Positions 34,021 through 44,200 of a stretch of DNA of 64,000 bases are shown one piece after another (positions within the stretch are counted from its first letter, which is position 1; each line of letters opens with the position of its first letter). The translations under genes were made by a program, and so were the position numbers. The DNA comes from Stieleria mannarensis. Lineage in GTDB: Bacteria; Planctomycetota; Planctomycetia; Pirellulales; Pirellulaceae. The notes beneath the pieces are model-generated. The model did not search any database and was not told the origin of the DNA. It saw only the letters and a program-made list of their open reading frames with translations. The stretch lies in contig NZ_JACEHH010000017.1 of NCBI RefSeq assembly GCF_014154935.1, forward strand, positions 1 through 64,000, given 5' to 3'.

Positions 34021-36264
34021 TCAATTTGCCGCTTTCCCACTGGATGGCGTTTCCACGTACCCCGCAGGACGGTTTCCCCGCCGTTCGTCGTCAGCAATCG
34101 CGATCGGCACCAACTGAATTCCGTCCACGTTGACGTAGCCGTCGGCGCCGTCGTTCGTGATGATCACGCGTCCGGAATTGCCAGCGTCAAAATCAAACAC
34201 CCCCAGTGCGCGAGGGATTCCATCAACCATTGCCGGTTGTTTCTGATCGACCGAAACGACCTTCCTCCCCTCCCTCGAATGAATCTCGACCTTCACCGCA
34301 GCCGAGCGATTGGGATCCGCCGTGTACAACAGTCGCACTTCGTAACGTCCCGCGGTGGGAATGTGGGGGGCGAACGTTGCAGTTTTTTTCCCTTGATCGG
34401 TGTTGGCGTCGTGCCGGTAAGAGTTTCCGATCATCGGGGGCACGCCGGAGCTGTGCACCCAATGTCCGGTGTACACCGCTTCGTCATCATCCATCGCGAT
34501 CCCCGGCAAGTCGGCGGAGTTGACGGTTCGGCGGGGCGGTTTCTTTGTGCCGTGTTTCCACTCCAGTACTTGGCCGTCGGCGATCAGACGTCTCCGCAGC
34601 TTGTCATAGTCGACCTGCTGGACCGGAACGTTCGCGTCGATCGCCTGGCACGCGGCCGTCGCGGCCGATTGACTGGTCACCATCAACACCGGCTCCATCC
34701 GAATGCTGGCGAATGCGGTGTGGCTGGCGGAAAGCGCAAACGTGACGAACAGGTTTTCGCATTCCTCCTGATTCGGCACGATGGCGCCGTACCCGATGTC
34801 GTAAGGGCCATAACCGCCGCGTCCCGACGCCACCTTGCCTTCACGCGTGACGACGGAATCTTTGACGATGCGGCGGATTTCATGAACGTCGGTGCCGTAC
34901 GACCCCAGGCCGATACATTGCGGCGCGATCTCCCGTCCAAAGGTGTGATGCTCGGTCAGCACCAGATCGCTGACCATTCGTCGTCCTTCGCGGACATAGA
35001 TCTGATGCGGCCAACCACCGTTGTCCGTGAATTCGTCTTTGGGCAATCCGAATCGGCGCGTCTCCTTTCGCAGCTTCTCCGGGACACGGGGATCGGTCGC
35101 CAGGAAGTGAAGCAAGCCACGGTGGTAGTTTTCGATTTCCTTGGCAATCTGTTCACGTCGGTCGTAGCTGGCTTCCGGCCATTCCCAGCTCGCTCCCGGC
35201 AGGTTCCCGCCGAACGTTGCCGTGTTGAAATCCCATTTGTCGTTCGGCAGGGGATCGTGTTTGCTGAACCACCTCAAATCCATGTCGTCGCCGTTTTCAA
35301 GACAGGCTTCGATGAACCGGGCGACCAGTTCATAGCGTTTCGGGTCATAGTTTTCTGGCGCTTCGATCGGCAACATGTTCGACGTGTCGGTCGTCAGGCA
35401 AAGCCGGAAACAATACGCCATCACGCCCGGGCCCGCGTCGCCGGGATTGCCGGGGACACCTTCGCTGACCAGCGGCAGCAGCCCGCTGGATGGATCGCCC
35501 TTGACGACATAGGGATCCAGTGGGAAGTCGCGATCCCAGACACCTTGCCCGCCGGGCACGCGGCCATTGCTTCCGGGCTGTGGGTGGCCGGTGCGGGGCG
35601 CATATTTCGAGGCGTAATGAATTCCGTTGTACTGTTCGCCGTACTTCGCGTTGCCTTCACGCTCGAGCGTGTACGACACACCGGCGGCGGCCATCAAATC
35701 GCCTTCGTAGGTCGTGTCGATGAACATCGTTGCCGACACGGACCGGCCGTCTTCGATGATCAGTGATCTGATCCGGTTGTTTTCTTTGCGCACCGACTTC
35801 AACCGAGCGTCCCGAAGCACCACGACGCCGGCTTCGGCAACCATCGAATCAAAGAGGTCTTCGGCGACGTGCGGTTCGATCGAATAGGCACCGCCGGTGG
35901 CCGGGCCGCCTTTGCCGCGAAACGGCTGTCCCCAGTTCAGCTCTTTGCCGTACGTCGCGACCAGCCGCGTGAAGTACTCGCGGGCGAGTCCGCCGACGCT
36001 GCGGGGGTCACCGATATCCACGGCACTCAATCCGCCCGAAGTCATCCCGCCGAGATGCCGCCCCGGTTCGACCAGAACCACGCGTTTTCCCATCCGCGCC
36101 GCCTGGACAGCCGCCACGACGCCACCTGACGTGCCGCCATAAACGCACACGTCAGCCTGGACAGCGGTCGCAGCGGTTTGGGCATGGCATTCAAACGAAA
36201 ACGGAGTCGCGACGGTCAGCGTCGCGATGAGCAGCAAGGGAAGGTGAGCAGTGTATCGCAACAT
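34021..36264 (-). CDS. Exported FAD-dependent oxidoreductase with golvesin-like C-terminus
   Basis: A 747-residue protein with a signal peptide (LPLLLIATLTVATPFSFECH, then AQ). The FAD-binding start is VCVYGGTSGGVVAAVQAARM, then VVLVEPGRHLGGMTSGGLS, typical of the FAD_oxidored (PF12831-type) family; the substrate-domain part covers about 200-590. From about 610 a beta-sandwich resembling a golvesin/xanthan-lyase C-terminal module is seen (YRHDANTDQGKKTATFAPHI, then GRYEVRLLYTADPN and YVNVDGIQLVP). Such enzymes probably oxidise sugars or related polymers outside the cytoplasm. It is monocistronic, and its 3' end abuts a REP element. Confidence 0.9.
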   Translation of the reverse strand: MLRYTAHLPLLLIATLTVATPFSFECHAQTAATAVQADVCVYGGTSGGVVAAVQAARMGKRVVLVEPGRHLGGMTSGGLSAVDIGDPRSVGGLAREYFTRLVATYGKELNWGQPFRGKGGPATGGAYSIEPHVAEDLFDSMVAEAGVVVLRDARLKSVRKENNRIRSLIIEDGRSVSATMFIDTTYEGDLMAAAGVSYTLEREGNAKYGEQYNGIHYASKYAPRTGHPQPGSNGRVPGGQGVWDRDFPLDPYVVKGDPSSGLLPLVSEGVPGNPGDAGPGVMAYCFRLCLTTDTSNMLPIEAPENYDPKRYELVARFIEACLENGDDMDLRWFSKHDPLPNDKWDFNTATFGGNLPGASWEWPEASYDRREQIAKEIENYHRGLLHFLATDPRVPEKLRKETRRFGLPKDEFTDNGGWPHQIYVREGRRMVSDLVLTEHHTFGREIAPQCIGLGSYGTDVHEIRRIVKDSVVTREGKVASGRGGYGPYDIGYGAIVPNQEECENLFVTFALSASHTAFASIRMEPVLMVTSQSAATAACQAIDANVPVQQVDYDKLRRRLIADGQVLEWKHGTKKPPRRTVNSADLPGIAMDDDEAVYTGHWVHSSGVPPMIGNSYRHDANTDQGKKTATFAPHIPTAGRYEVRLLYTADPNRSAAVKVEIHSREGRKVVSVDQKQPAMVDGIPRALGVFDFDAGNSGRVIITNDGADGYVNVDGIQLVPIAIADDERRGNRPAGYVETPSSGKAAN

Positions 36265-36301
36265 GTTACCAGTTTACGTTCAGACGAAGGGGCCAATAAA
36301 A

Positions 36302-36317
36302 GGGACGGGGGTTGATT
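36302..36317 (+). repeat. Left inverted repeat GGGACGGGGGTTGATT
   Basis: A 16-bp sequence whose perfect reverse complement lies at 40368-40383. The pair brackets about 4.1 kb. The related sequence at 1-59 has a T-to-C change (GTCAATAG) but is internally palindromic, suggesting a wider repeat family. Confidence 0.7.
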
Positions 36318-36473
36318 ACGCATGTTGCCGAAGATTGATCGACAGAGAGCGTTCAGTATTTCGGCGATACACGGCATCACGAGGTCGACGCAACGAAGTG
36401 GGAAGGCAGCAAGTATACTGTCGATCAAGTGTTCGTACGGGTCGATCACGAAGGAACTCAAGGGATTGAATTG

Positions 36474-37388
36474 ATGCGTCACTTTCGACGAAGACTCCTC
36501 CGCCGCGCGATGGTCGCGACGTCATGCGTGATCGCCGTCGCCTTGGCGGCTTCTTGGATGGTCGCTGGCGCCCTGATCGCGCCCAGCCCGCGTCTCATTG
36601 GTGCTCCGCCGCAGGAACTGAACGCCACCGCCTTCAGCGTGCCCAGCGATTCCGGGGCGATGATCTCCGGCTGGCAGACACGGCCCGACGCGAGCAAGGG
36701 AGTCATCGTCCTGCTTCACGGGATACGCGGCTCCCGCCTCGTGATGCTCGATCGCGCTCGGATGCTTCATGACGCGGGCTACGCGACGGTGATGATCGAT
36801 TTGCAGGCACACGGGGAGAGCCCGGGAGAAGCGATCACGATCGGACATCTGGAACAACATGACGTCCGTGCCGCGGTCGAATTCGCGCGGCGTGAGCACC
36901 CGGATCAACCGATCGGCGTCATCGGAGTGTCGCTCGGTGGCGCGGCGGCTCTGCTGGCATCTCCGCTGGACATCGACGCACTGGTGCTCGAAGCGGTCTA
37001 TCCCGATATTCGCGATGCCGTCCACAATCGCGTCGCAGCCCGGCTTGGTCGGTTTGCAACCATTCCGGCGTCCCTGTTGTTACTTCAGCTGCAACCCCGC
37101 CTGGGCATCTCACCGAGCGAGCTTCGGCCGATCGACCACATGGCGGAAATCGACTGTCCGGTTTGCATCGTTTCTGGGACTGACGACCGACACACGACCG
37201 TCGCCGAAACACGAGCGATGTTTGACGCCGCGCGAGAGCCGAAGAGGTTATGGTTGGTCGATGGCGCCCGGCACGTCGATTTGCACCACCACAACTCGGC
37301 AGCCTACCGGCGCACGATCCTCGGGTTCCTGGACCGCCATCTCGGCGACGCCGACGCGACGGGGCGAAGCGAAGGGGTGGACGCGTGA
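36474..37388 (+). CDS. Membrane-anchored alpha/beta hydrolase
   Basis: A 304-residue protein with an N-terminal membrane/signal segment (ATSCVIAVALAASWMVAGAL). The alpha/beta-hydrolase core has the oxyanion strand GVIVLLHGIRGSR, nucleophile elbow IGVSLGG (S153), acid in IVSGTDDRHT and catalytic His in VDGARHVDLHHH. It resembles serine aminopeptidase/dienelactone hydrolase-like esterases; the substrate is unknown. The ATG at 36474 precedes the membrane segment; an upstream GTG (36429) is a less likely start. It is the only plus-strand gene for several kb and starts 157 bp inside the left inverted repeat. Confidence 0.85.
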   Translation: MRHFRRRLLRRAMVATSCVIAVALAASWMVAGALIAPSPRLIGAPPQELNATAFSVPSDSGAMISGWQTRPDASKGVIVLLHGIRGSRLVMLDRARMLHDAGYATVMIDLQAHGESPGEAITIGHLEQHDVRAAVEFARREHPDQPIGVIGVSLGGAAALLASPLDIDALVLEAVYPDIRDAVHNRVAARLGRFATIPASLLLLQLQPRLGISPSELRPIDHMAEIDCPVCIVSGTDDRHTTVAETRAMFDAAREPKRLWLVDGARHVDLHHHNSAAYRRTILGFLDRHLGDADATGRSEGVDA

Positions 37389-37548
37389 ATGGCACGGGTA
37401 TCAGTGTTGGCGTGCAGGCTTTTGCCGATTGCCGCCGATCCCATTCGGACATCGTTGAAATGCCTCAAAAAACCTAGGGCCTGAGCGATCCCAAACCGCG
37501 TTGGGCTAACTGTCTCAATCGCCGTCAATTCCTTTTTGAGAAAACGTC

Positions 37549-38487
37549 ATGCCGCTCGGAATCGATCCCAAAGTCGACTTCGCCTTCAAGATGGTGTTCG
37601 GGAATCCAGACCACACTGAAATCACGATCCACTTCCTCAACGCCGTTCTCTCTCCGCTTCATCCGATTGAATGGGTCGAGATCTTGAATCCGATTCAAGG
37701 AAAAGATCGCAGTGAGGACAAGTTGGTCGTTCTGGATGTTCTGGCTCGGGACACGTTCGGACGGCATTTTAACGTGGAAATGCAAACCACGTCGCCGACA
37801 GATCTCCCCAAGCGGCTGACGTATTACAACAGTCTGAACTATGTCCGCCAAATCCAGGAAGGCAGCCCCTACCTGAATCTGCGACCGGCCGTGAGCATCT
37901 GCGTGCTCAATCGAATCCTGTACTGTCAGGCCGCGGAATACCACCTCAGTTTCCGTCTCCGGTGCGATCAGAGGGACCTGATTTTCACGCATGATCTTCA
38001 ATTCCATCTCCTGGAGTTGCCAAAGTTCACTCCGGCAAGCGATAATTTGGGGGAACTGCCGCCATTGGAACGATGGCTCTACTTCCTTCGTCACGCCGAG
38101 ACATCAGAGCTCGAAGAGCTCTCCCGGATCCTCGTTGACGAAGAATTCAGTGAAGCCGCCGAGGTATTAGAAATGATCTCCCGCAGCCCCGAAGATCGCC
38201 AATACTACGAAGCGAGGATGAAGTTCCTCCACGACGAGGAAGCTCGGCTTATTGCTGCGCGTGAGGAAGGACGCGAGGAGGGGCGTGAGGAAGGACGCGA
38301 GGAGGGGCGTGAGGAAGGACGCGAGGAGGGACGCGAGGAAGGAGCATTAGCAGGCAAAATCCAGATGCTTCAACAACTTCTCGGCGATCGAGAACAGGGC
38401 GTCGCAGAGTTGGGAAGACTCGCCGCGTCTGAGCTCGAAACGCTTCTCGCTGATTTACAGCAGCGTCTACGTTCACGCGAGAACTGA
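37549..38487 (+). CDS. Rpn/PD-(D/E)XK nuclease family protein
   Basis: A 312-residue protein. The N-terminal about 230 residues match the Rpn / PF12784 'nuclease family transposase' type: GIDPKVDFAFKMVFGNPDHT, then the PD-(D/E)XK core LVVLDVLARDTFGRHFNVEM (D63 and E77 as metal ligands, Q79). Near the C-terminus are six tandem Glu-rich GREE-type repeats (about 237-263, DNA 38256-38346), then a coiled-coil tail. E. coli relatives promote recA-independent recombination and cleave DNA. Such genes spread horizontally and vary in repeat number. It lies between inverted repeats at 36302 and 40383. Confidence 0.92.
   Translation: MPLGIDPKVDFAFKMVFGNPDHTEITIHFLNAVLSPLHPIEWVEILNPIQGKDRSEDKLVVLDVLARDTFGRHFNVEMQTTSPTDLPKRLTYYNSLNYVRQIQEGSPYLNLRPAVSICVLNRILYCQAAEYHLSFRLRCDQRDLIFTHDLQFHLLELPKFTPASDNLGELPPLERWLYFLRHAETSELEELSRILVDEEFSEAAEVLEMISRSPEDRQYYEARMKFLHDEEARLIAAREEGREEGREEGREEGREEGREEGREEGALAGKIQMLQQLLGDREQGVAELGRLAASELETLLADLQQRLRSREN
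38256..38346 (+). repeat. In-frame tandem repeat (GREE units)
   Basis: About six 12-15 bp units of the type GAGGAAGGACGC / GAGGGGCGTGAG encode GREE/GREEGREE in the Rpn-like protein. Such runs are slippage-prone and may alter length in frame between strains. Confidence 0.85.
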
Positions 38488-38825
38488 AGCCACTGCCGTT
38501 CGCGATCCGTCGCGCGGCAGCGCACCAGCCTACAACCGATTACGCCGATTTTTTTGTCGTCGTAAGCGGTTTGTTTTTGGGCATGCCTGATTCACGCAGC
38601 GAATCAATGCGAGAATCATCTCCCATTCAAGAAGTCGATCGAGTCACGATTGATTACACCTTCGGACACGATGAAATCGCACAGCGAATCGTAACCGACG
38701 ATGGCAACGGCGGTACGACGGACGAAACCCACGGGGTGCGATCCGCGTGATGCGCGGCGTAGCCCGCCAATCACGCGGATCGCACCCAGGGGAGACGATT
38801 CAAGCTTTATAGTAGGCACTGCGGA
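38488..38825. other. Gene-free region with inverted repeat
   Basis: No credible ORF is seen. It holds the 18-bp perfect inverted repeat at 38734-38787 and the probable promoter of the small membrane protein gene; no other structure was noticed. Confidence 0.55.
38734..38787. repeat. Perfect 18-bp inverted repeat
   Basis: GGGTGCGATCCGCGTGAT (38734-38751) and its exact complement (38770-38787) enclose an 18-nt loop. It lies about 250 bp after the Rpn-like gene and 38 bp before the small membrane protein. Confidence 0.7.
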
Positions 38826-39239
38826 ATGGTGAATCCCATGAAGCACAATCCGTACGAACCAAGCCACGTTCGCCCAGCTCGCTCATCTCAATTCACGTTT
38901 TCAAGCGGAGTGACATTGGGCAGCTATCTTATTGGCTTGTGGTGGCTGACTTCTCGGATGGTCAAGGTGACATTGGAACATCGCTTGGCTGTCGAAAATT
39001 CTGGGGGTTTGAAATTCAGTTCCCTCGACTCAACAGCTTGCACCGTTGTCCATATGGTGATCGGAATTTGCGTCGTAGTTCTATTGCTGCGAATTGAGGT
39101 TTGGCTTCATCAGCGATACTTCACCCCCAACCATTTTGATAAGCACGTCAGTTTCATCATCGGCTATTCTTTCGCTGTCATGCTTCTATCCTCAATTGCG
39201 TTGTATCTACTTGGCGGTTCCGAGATTTTTGCGCCGTAA
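38826..39239 (+). CDS. Small membrane protein of unknown function
   Basis: A 137-residue protein with a short soluble N-terminus (MKHNPYEPSHVRPARSSQ, counted from the second ATG at 38838) and about three membrane helices: FSSGVTLGSYLIGLWWLTSR, VVHMVIGICVVVLLLRIEVW and SFIIGYSFAVMLLSSIALYL. The NPYEP opening is common in small planctomycete membrane proteins. Its GC content is visibly lower than that of its neighbours, which hints at acquisition. No family could be named. Confidence 0.7.
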   Translation: MVNPMKHNPYEPSHVRPARSSQFTFSSGVTLGSYLIGLWWLTSRMVKVTLEHRLAVENSGGLKFSSLDSTACTVVHMVIGICVVVLLLRIEVWLHQRYFTPNHFDKHVSFIIGYSFAVMLLSSIALYLLGGSEIFAP

Positions 39240-40367
39240 ATGCCGGTGGCTCGTGCCGGGGTCAGGCTTTGTTTTCGGTTTTCGACAGAAAACGAAAGGC
39301 GGCGGACGATTGATGTGATCACAGGACCGTGTCGACTTCCGCCGCAATGGATGGCTCAATGCTTCACTGCCAATGGCGGTCACGACGACCGCCGATGTCT
39401 TCGGCACGATGCCAAACCGCGTACCTTCCCGCGTAAAGAAAGCCGTAGGCACGACGGGTAGGATGCCCGTCGATTGAAACCCGTCGGGGACAGGATGTCC
39501 GTCGGAGAACGATGGCAGGAAGCGGGGAGAAAGAGGTGGAGTTGGGAGTAGAGGAGATGGGGAGAACGAGAGTGATGATGGTGATGGAGTGAAGGAGCGG
39601 GCCATCGTTCGACGACCGGAGTGAGGGAGGGATCGACCGAGCGGAGCCGACGGTTGACGGAGCGCGAGCCAGCGACCGAAGGATGAGGGAAGCGCTGAGC
39701 GAAAGCGAACACCGCGACGCCGAGGGCGGAGCCCGATAAGGACAGACGAGGCAGGATGCCGAGTTCGTTATCTAGAAGGGCGCAAGTGACCGCGCGGGAG
39801 CCTCAGGCGACCAAGCTGGGAACGGGACACTCCACCCCACTCGAACCGACAGCTTGTCTGTTCGGCCAAAGCCCTTTGCAAATCACCGACAGGCTCTCGG
39901 GCCGCTCGATGGTCTCTTCGCACCGCCAAACCCCGTCAACACACGAAGCGACTCTTCCCCCACGTTTGTTGCCTTTCGCCGAGCCGGACTGACGCCGTCA
40001 CCGGTACCCCGCGGCGTGAGTCCGAGAGAAGGTGAGAGGCGAAAAACGCGCTCGTGCGATCGTTAACACCAAGTGCGTTGACTTTACCGACTGATCCCGA
40101 AGCGGTTTTCGGGCTTCCGTAGCGGTTGACCGACTACCTCGTTGACAAGCAGGTGAATCTGTCGCGTCATCAGAGCAGAGCACCACGGCGGGCCTTTCCA
40201 ACTCGTCGCTCGCCGCTCGCGACTCGCCACTTTCTCTCACGCCAACCCTGAGACACGCAAGGTCAACCTTCGGGCTTCACGCGATGATTCAGTTTCACGC
40301 GTGTCCGGGGTGTTACGCTTCGCTTTCAGGGGAGAACAGCTGAGGACAGCGGTTCTACACTTTCCCG
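39240..40367. other. Gene-free, repeat- and purine-rich region
   Basis: About 1.1 kb without a plausible gene in either strand. It contains hairpins (CGACGGG at 39452 with CCCGTCG at 39466; GGACAGGATGTCC near 39490), a strongly purine-biased tract at about 39505-39745 and a further structured-looking stretch at 39770-40250. It ends at the right inverted repeat (40368). It could hold an ncRNA or a decayed mobile element; neither was shown. Confidence 0.5.
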
Positions 40368-40383
40368 AATCAACCCCCGTCCC
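40368..40383 (-). repeat. Right inverted repeat AATCAACCCCCGTCCC
   Basis: Exact reverse complement of 36302-36317, in opposite orientation, 4.1 kb away. CCTTTGG follows, similar to the outer edge of the left copy. Confidence 0.7.
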
Positions 40384-40496
40384 CTTTGGCGACCACTGTC
40401 TGTGATAATGCACGGAATTCGGCTAAGAAATCGCTCGCCGCTGAGTCATCTTTGTTGAAACACCTCCCGTCTGGAACCGTCAACCGGAAAACCGAA

Positions 40497-40988
40497 ATGC
40501 GTTTTGTTTGTCGACTGATGACATTGTTGCTGATTTTGTCGTGTGGTTCCGCCGTCTCACCAGTCGCGGCCGCTGAAGATCCCGTCACCTTGATCGGCAC
40601 GATCGTCAAATGGCGTTATCCGGACGCGGAGATCGGAAAATCGCAGATGTCGGATGCCGCCACCATCGCCGCCGATGGAAACCGCACGGTCCCGTCTTCG
40701 GTGCTGAAGACGACCATGACGACGCCGGACTCGGTCGAGAAAGTTCTGGCGTTCTATCACGATCTGCTCACACGCAGTGCGAGCCATGATCAAACGCTCG
40801 GCATCGAACCCGACGTCGGCCGGTCGGTCGTTTTTAGCGACGAATCCGACGGACGCCCCTTTGCGCTTCATATCATTCTGGTCAACTCCGAGGCCTGCTC
40901 GACAACCTTGATCGTCACGCGTGGAGAGTCGGAGAAACTGACCTCGATCACGTGGAAACAGTACTTGAGGCACGACGTCGGCAAATGA
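40497..40988 (+). CDS. Small exported protein of unknown function
   Basis: A 163-residue protein with a signal peptide (LMTLLLILSCGSAVSPVAAA). The mature part (TTMTTPDSVEKVLAFYHDLL, then FALHIILVNSEACSTTLIVT) resembles small planctomycete exported proteins with an alpha/beta fold. The ATG at 40497 precedes the signal peptide; the frame is open upstream. No function can be given. Confidence 0.75.
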   Translation: MRFVCRLMTLLLILSCGSAVSPVAAAEDPVTLIGTIVKWRYPDAEIGKSQMSDAATIAADGNRTVPSSVLKTTMTTPDSVEKVLAFYHDLLTRSASHDQTLGIEPDVGRSVVFSDESDGRPFALHIILVNSEACSTTLIVTRGESEKLTSITWKQYLRHDVGK

Positions 40989-41011
40989 CGTCGGCGTCAA
41001 AGAAGATTTAC

Positions 41012-41084
41012 CCCACGGATGGCAAAGCGTCCCCACGGATTCCAGGCTGCCTGACATCCGTGGGGACGCGCTGCCATCCGTGGG
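41012..41084. repeat. Palindromic repeat, family C copy 1
   Basis: 29-bp arms at 41012-41040 and 41056-41084 begin CCCACGGATGGC and differ at two positions; the loop is 15 nt. Each arm also ends in CCACGGAT. Related elements are at 45387-45415 and 52182-52266. Confidence 0.8.
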
Positions 41085-41127
41085 TTTTCTTGGCGGACGT
41101 CTCTATCGTGGCGGTTTGCCGGCGAAA

Positions 41128-41152
41128 CGAAACTCTTGGCGAGTTCCGCTAC
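41128..41152 (-). repeat. REP family B unit
   Basis: On the minus strand GTAGCGGAACTCGCCAAGAG then TTTCG: a GTAG head and AACTC-GCCAA-GAGTT hairpin. It lies 62 bp upstream of the chosen ATG of the large dehydrogenase/cytochrome gene. Confidence 0.8.
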
Positions 41153-41213
41153 TCCAGAATCAAGTGTTTATGATGGGGGACCCATTTTGTCCCTCCACAA
41201 ACGCTCTGTCGTG

Positions 41214-44200
41214 ATGAATCGATTTGCCATTTGCCACCTCGCCGCATCCTTACTTCAGTTCACGTTTCGGTTGCAGCCGACGCGTCTGGTTCGGTATTTG
41301 ACGCTTTGGGGGTTCGCCCTGACCGCGATCAGCGGTTCCTTCGCGGACGAGCGGTCGTCGAACCGAGCGAAAAAACGAAACGTCAAACCGGGCGCCGCCG
41401 CGGTGAAGGATGCCAAAAACACCACCACCGGCCGACCGGATCCGCCGGAGGATCCGGAGCTGGCCCGCTTCGGCATCTACGAAAAGACCGCACCGCGCGC
41501 CGAGTCGGCTGATCCGATCGTCACCACATTGCCACTGACGCTCCAGCCCGGCGATCGGATCGCGTTGATCGGCAATGCCCTGCTGGAACGGTCGGGCCAA
41601 TTCGGTCATCTGGAAGCGATGATCCAACAAGCGTTTCCCGATCACAAGCTGACGGTGCGTCATCTGGCCTGGTCGGCCGACGAGATCGACGTTCAACCGC
41701 GTCCCGACAATTTTGCCGACACGCTCCAGCACCTGAACCACGAAAACGCCGACGTCATCTTCGCCGCCTACGGATTCAACGAATCCTTTGCCGGCCCTGC
41801 CGGACTGCAGCGGTTCCGCGAGGCGCTTGTTGATCACCTCACGGAATTGAAAACGAAAGCCTTCAACGGCCACTCCGCGCCGCGTCTGGTCCTGGTCTCG
41901 CCGATCGCCAACGAAAACCTGCCCAATGTCCCGGCCGCGGATTTGAACAACGACAACATCCGCCGGTACGTCGACGTGATGCGAGACGTCGCGGCCGACC
42001 AGGGCGTGGGCTTTGCCGACGTGTTCGACGAGACTCGCTCGCAATTCCAAAGCCTGGGGTCGGATCACACCATCAACGGCATTCATCTAAATGAAGACGG
42101 CGATCAATTCTTTTCCAAGACGTTGTTCGAGAAAACATTCCACCGCGACGCCCCCGAGGTCAAACCCGAACTAGCCACTGTCATCGCTGACAAGAACCGG
42201 CAATTCTTTCGGCGGTTTCGTCCCTTGAACACGTTCTACTACACCGGTGGCCGAAGCAAGGCCTACGGCTACCTGGACTTTCTGCCGGCGATGCGAAACT
42301 TTGACCTGATGACCGCCAACCGCGACGCGAAAATCTGGGAACTCGCCGCCGGAAGGACGTCGTCCACTGAGGTTGACGACAGCAATCTGCCCGCAATGCC
42401 GGCGACGAAACAGAGCCGCGGGGCAAATGTCTGGATGACCGCCGCCGACGAGCAAAATGCGTTTCAGGTCGATCCTCGATTCGAAGTCAACTTGTTCGCC
42501 GGTGAAGAACAGTTTCCCGAGATCGCCAACCCGATCCAGATGCGATGGGACTCGCGCGGACGCCTGTGGGTCAGTTGCTCGACCACGTACCCACACGTGT
42601 ATCCCGGTAAAGAACCAAACGACAAGCTGGTCATTTTAGAAGACAGCGACGGGGACGGCCGGGCCGACAAATCCACCGTGTTTGCTGACGACCTGCACGT
42701 GCCTTTGTCGTTCGAGTTCGGGGATGGCGGTGTGTATGTGTCCGAACAACCCAGTCTGAGCTTTCTGAAGGACACCGATGGCGACGACAAAGCCGACGTG
42801 CACGAAGTCGTGTTGACGGGATTCGGAACCGAGGACTCGCACCATTCGCTGCACGATTTTACCTGGACACCCGACGGAGACCTGATCTTTCGCGAATCGA
42901 TTTTCCATCATTCCCAAGTCGAAACGCCCTACGGACCGGTGCGTCAACAGAACAGCGGTTGGTTTCGATTTCAACCGCGAACGCAGCGATTGGTCGGGTT
43001 CGGCAGCTACCACAGCACCAACCCCTGGGGCGTGACGTTTGACGACTGGGGACAGCACATGGCCAGTCATCCCGTCTATGCGGAAGCCTTTCATTCACTC
43101 GACCCGCCCTATCCCGCACAGCACCCCAAGCCGACGGGCTTGCAAGCCTATTCCGGTGTCTGCGGTCACCACCTGGTGGACTTTCCGACCTTCCCCGATG
43201 AACTGCAGGGCGGGTTTATCAAGGTCCGCTACAAACCGACCAACCGTGTCGAAATCCACAAGTGGGTCGAAGGTGAATTCGGGTACAACGAGGAATACGT
43301 CGGCGATCTGCTGTTCAGTAAAAACTTGAGCTTCATCCCGGTCGATTTGCAATGGGGACCGCGCGGCGCGCTGTATGTCTGTGATTGGTACAACCCCATC
43401 AAAGGCCACGCGCAGTATTCGCTGCGTGATCCGCGACGCGACCGAGACTCCGGGCGGATCTGGAGAATCACTGCCAAGGGAATTCCGCTGCTGGATCCGC
43501 CAAAAATCGCAGACGCCTCCATCGGCGAGTTACTGGAATTGCTGAAACGTCCCGAGTACCGTATCCGTGATTGGGCCAGGCGAGAACTGCGCGAGCGTGA
43601 CCGGGATACCGTGCTGCGTGAACTGGACGACTTCCTGAAAAACCTCGACGCATCGGATTCACGTTACCGGCACCACCAGATGGAGGCGATCTGGACGTAT
43701 CGAACGGTCGGACTGGTGGACATACCCGACAGTATCAACCCGCCGATCGGAAACACTGAAAATCAAGTTTCCTCAGCAGACCGTCCAAGTTCGAGTGACG
43801 CCACGAGCAACCCGTCCAGCCTGGCCCTGGCGACGGCCACGCTGCGTCAATTGTTGTCCTGTGATGATTCACACGCCCGTGCGGCCGCGACGAAACAACT
43901 GCGGTATTGGCATCCCCATTTCGATGACGCGATTGAATTGCTGAACCGACGCGTCAACGATCCCAACGGTATTGTCCGCATGCAAGCGGTGATCGCGGCA
44001 ACCTACATCGGCACCGAAGACGCTTTGGAAGCGGTTCTGGATGTGTTCAATCATCCCCGTGATGGGCACCTTCAATACGCGATCACCTGTGCCCTGGGTT
44101 CCAGAACACTGCGCCGGCACTGGGAAAACAACGATCGCTGGGGGATCGCGACTCGTCTCCGGCAAGCCGCCAAGGACAGCACGATCAAGGAACCCACACC

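Noticed and set aside
34021-36264. Second gene in the golvesin-like part
   Set aside because: The C-terminal module is in the same uninterrupted frame as the FAD domain, with no internal start preceded by a ribosome site.
37549-38487. Insertion sequence transposase
   Set aside because: The family name includes 'transposase', but the protein is an Rpn-type PD-(D/E)XK nuclease; no terminal repeats or target duplications adjoin the gene.
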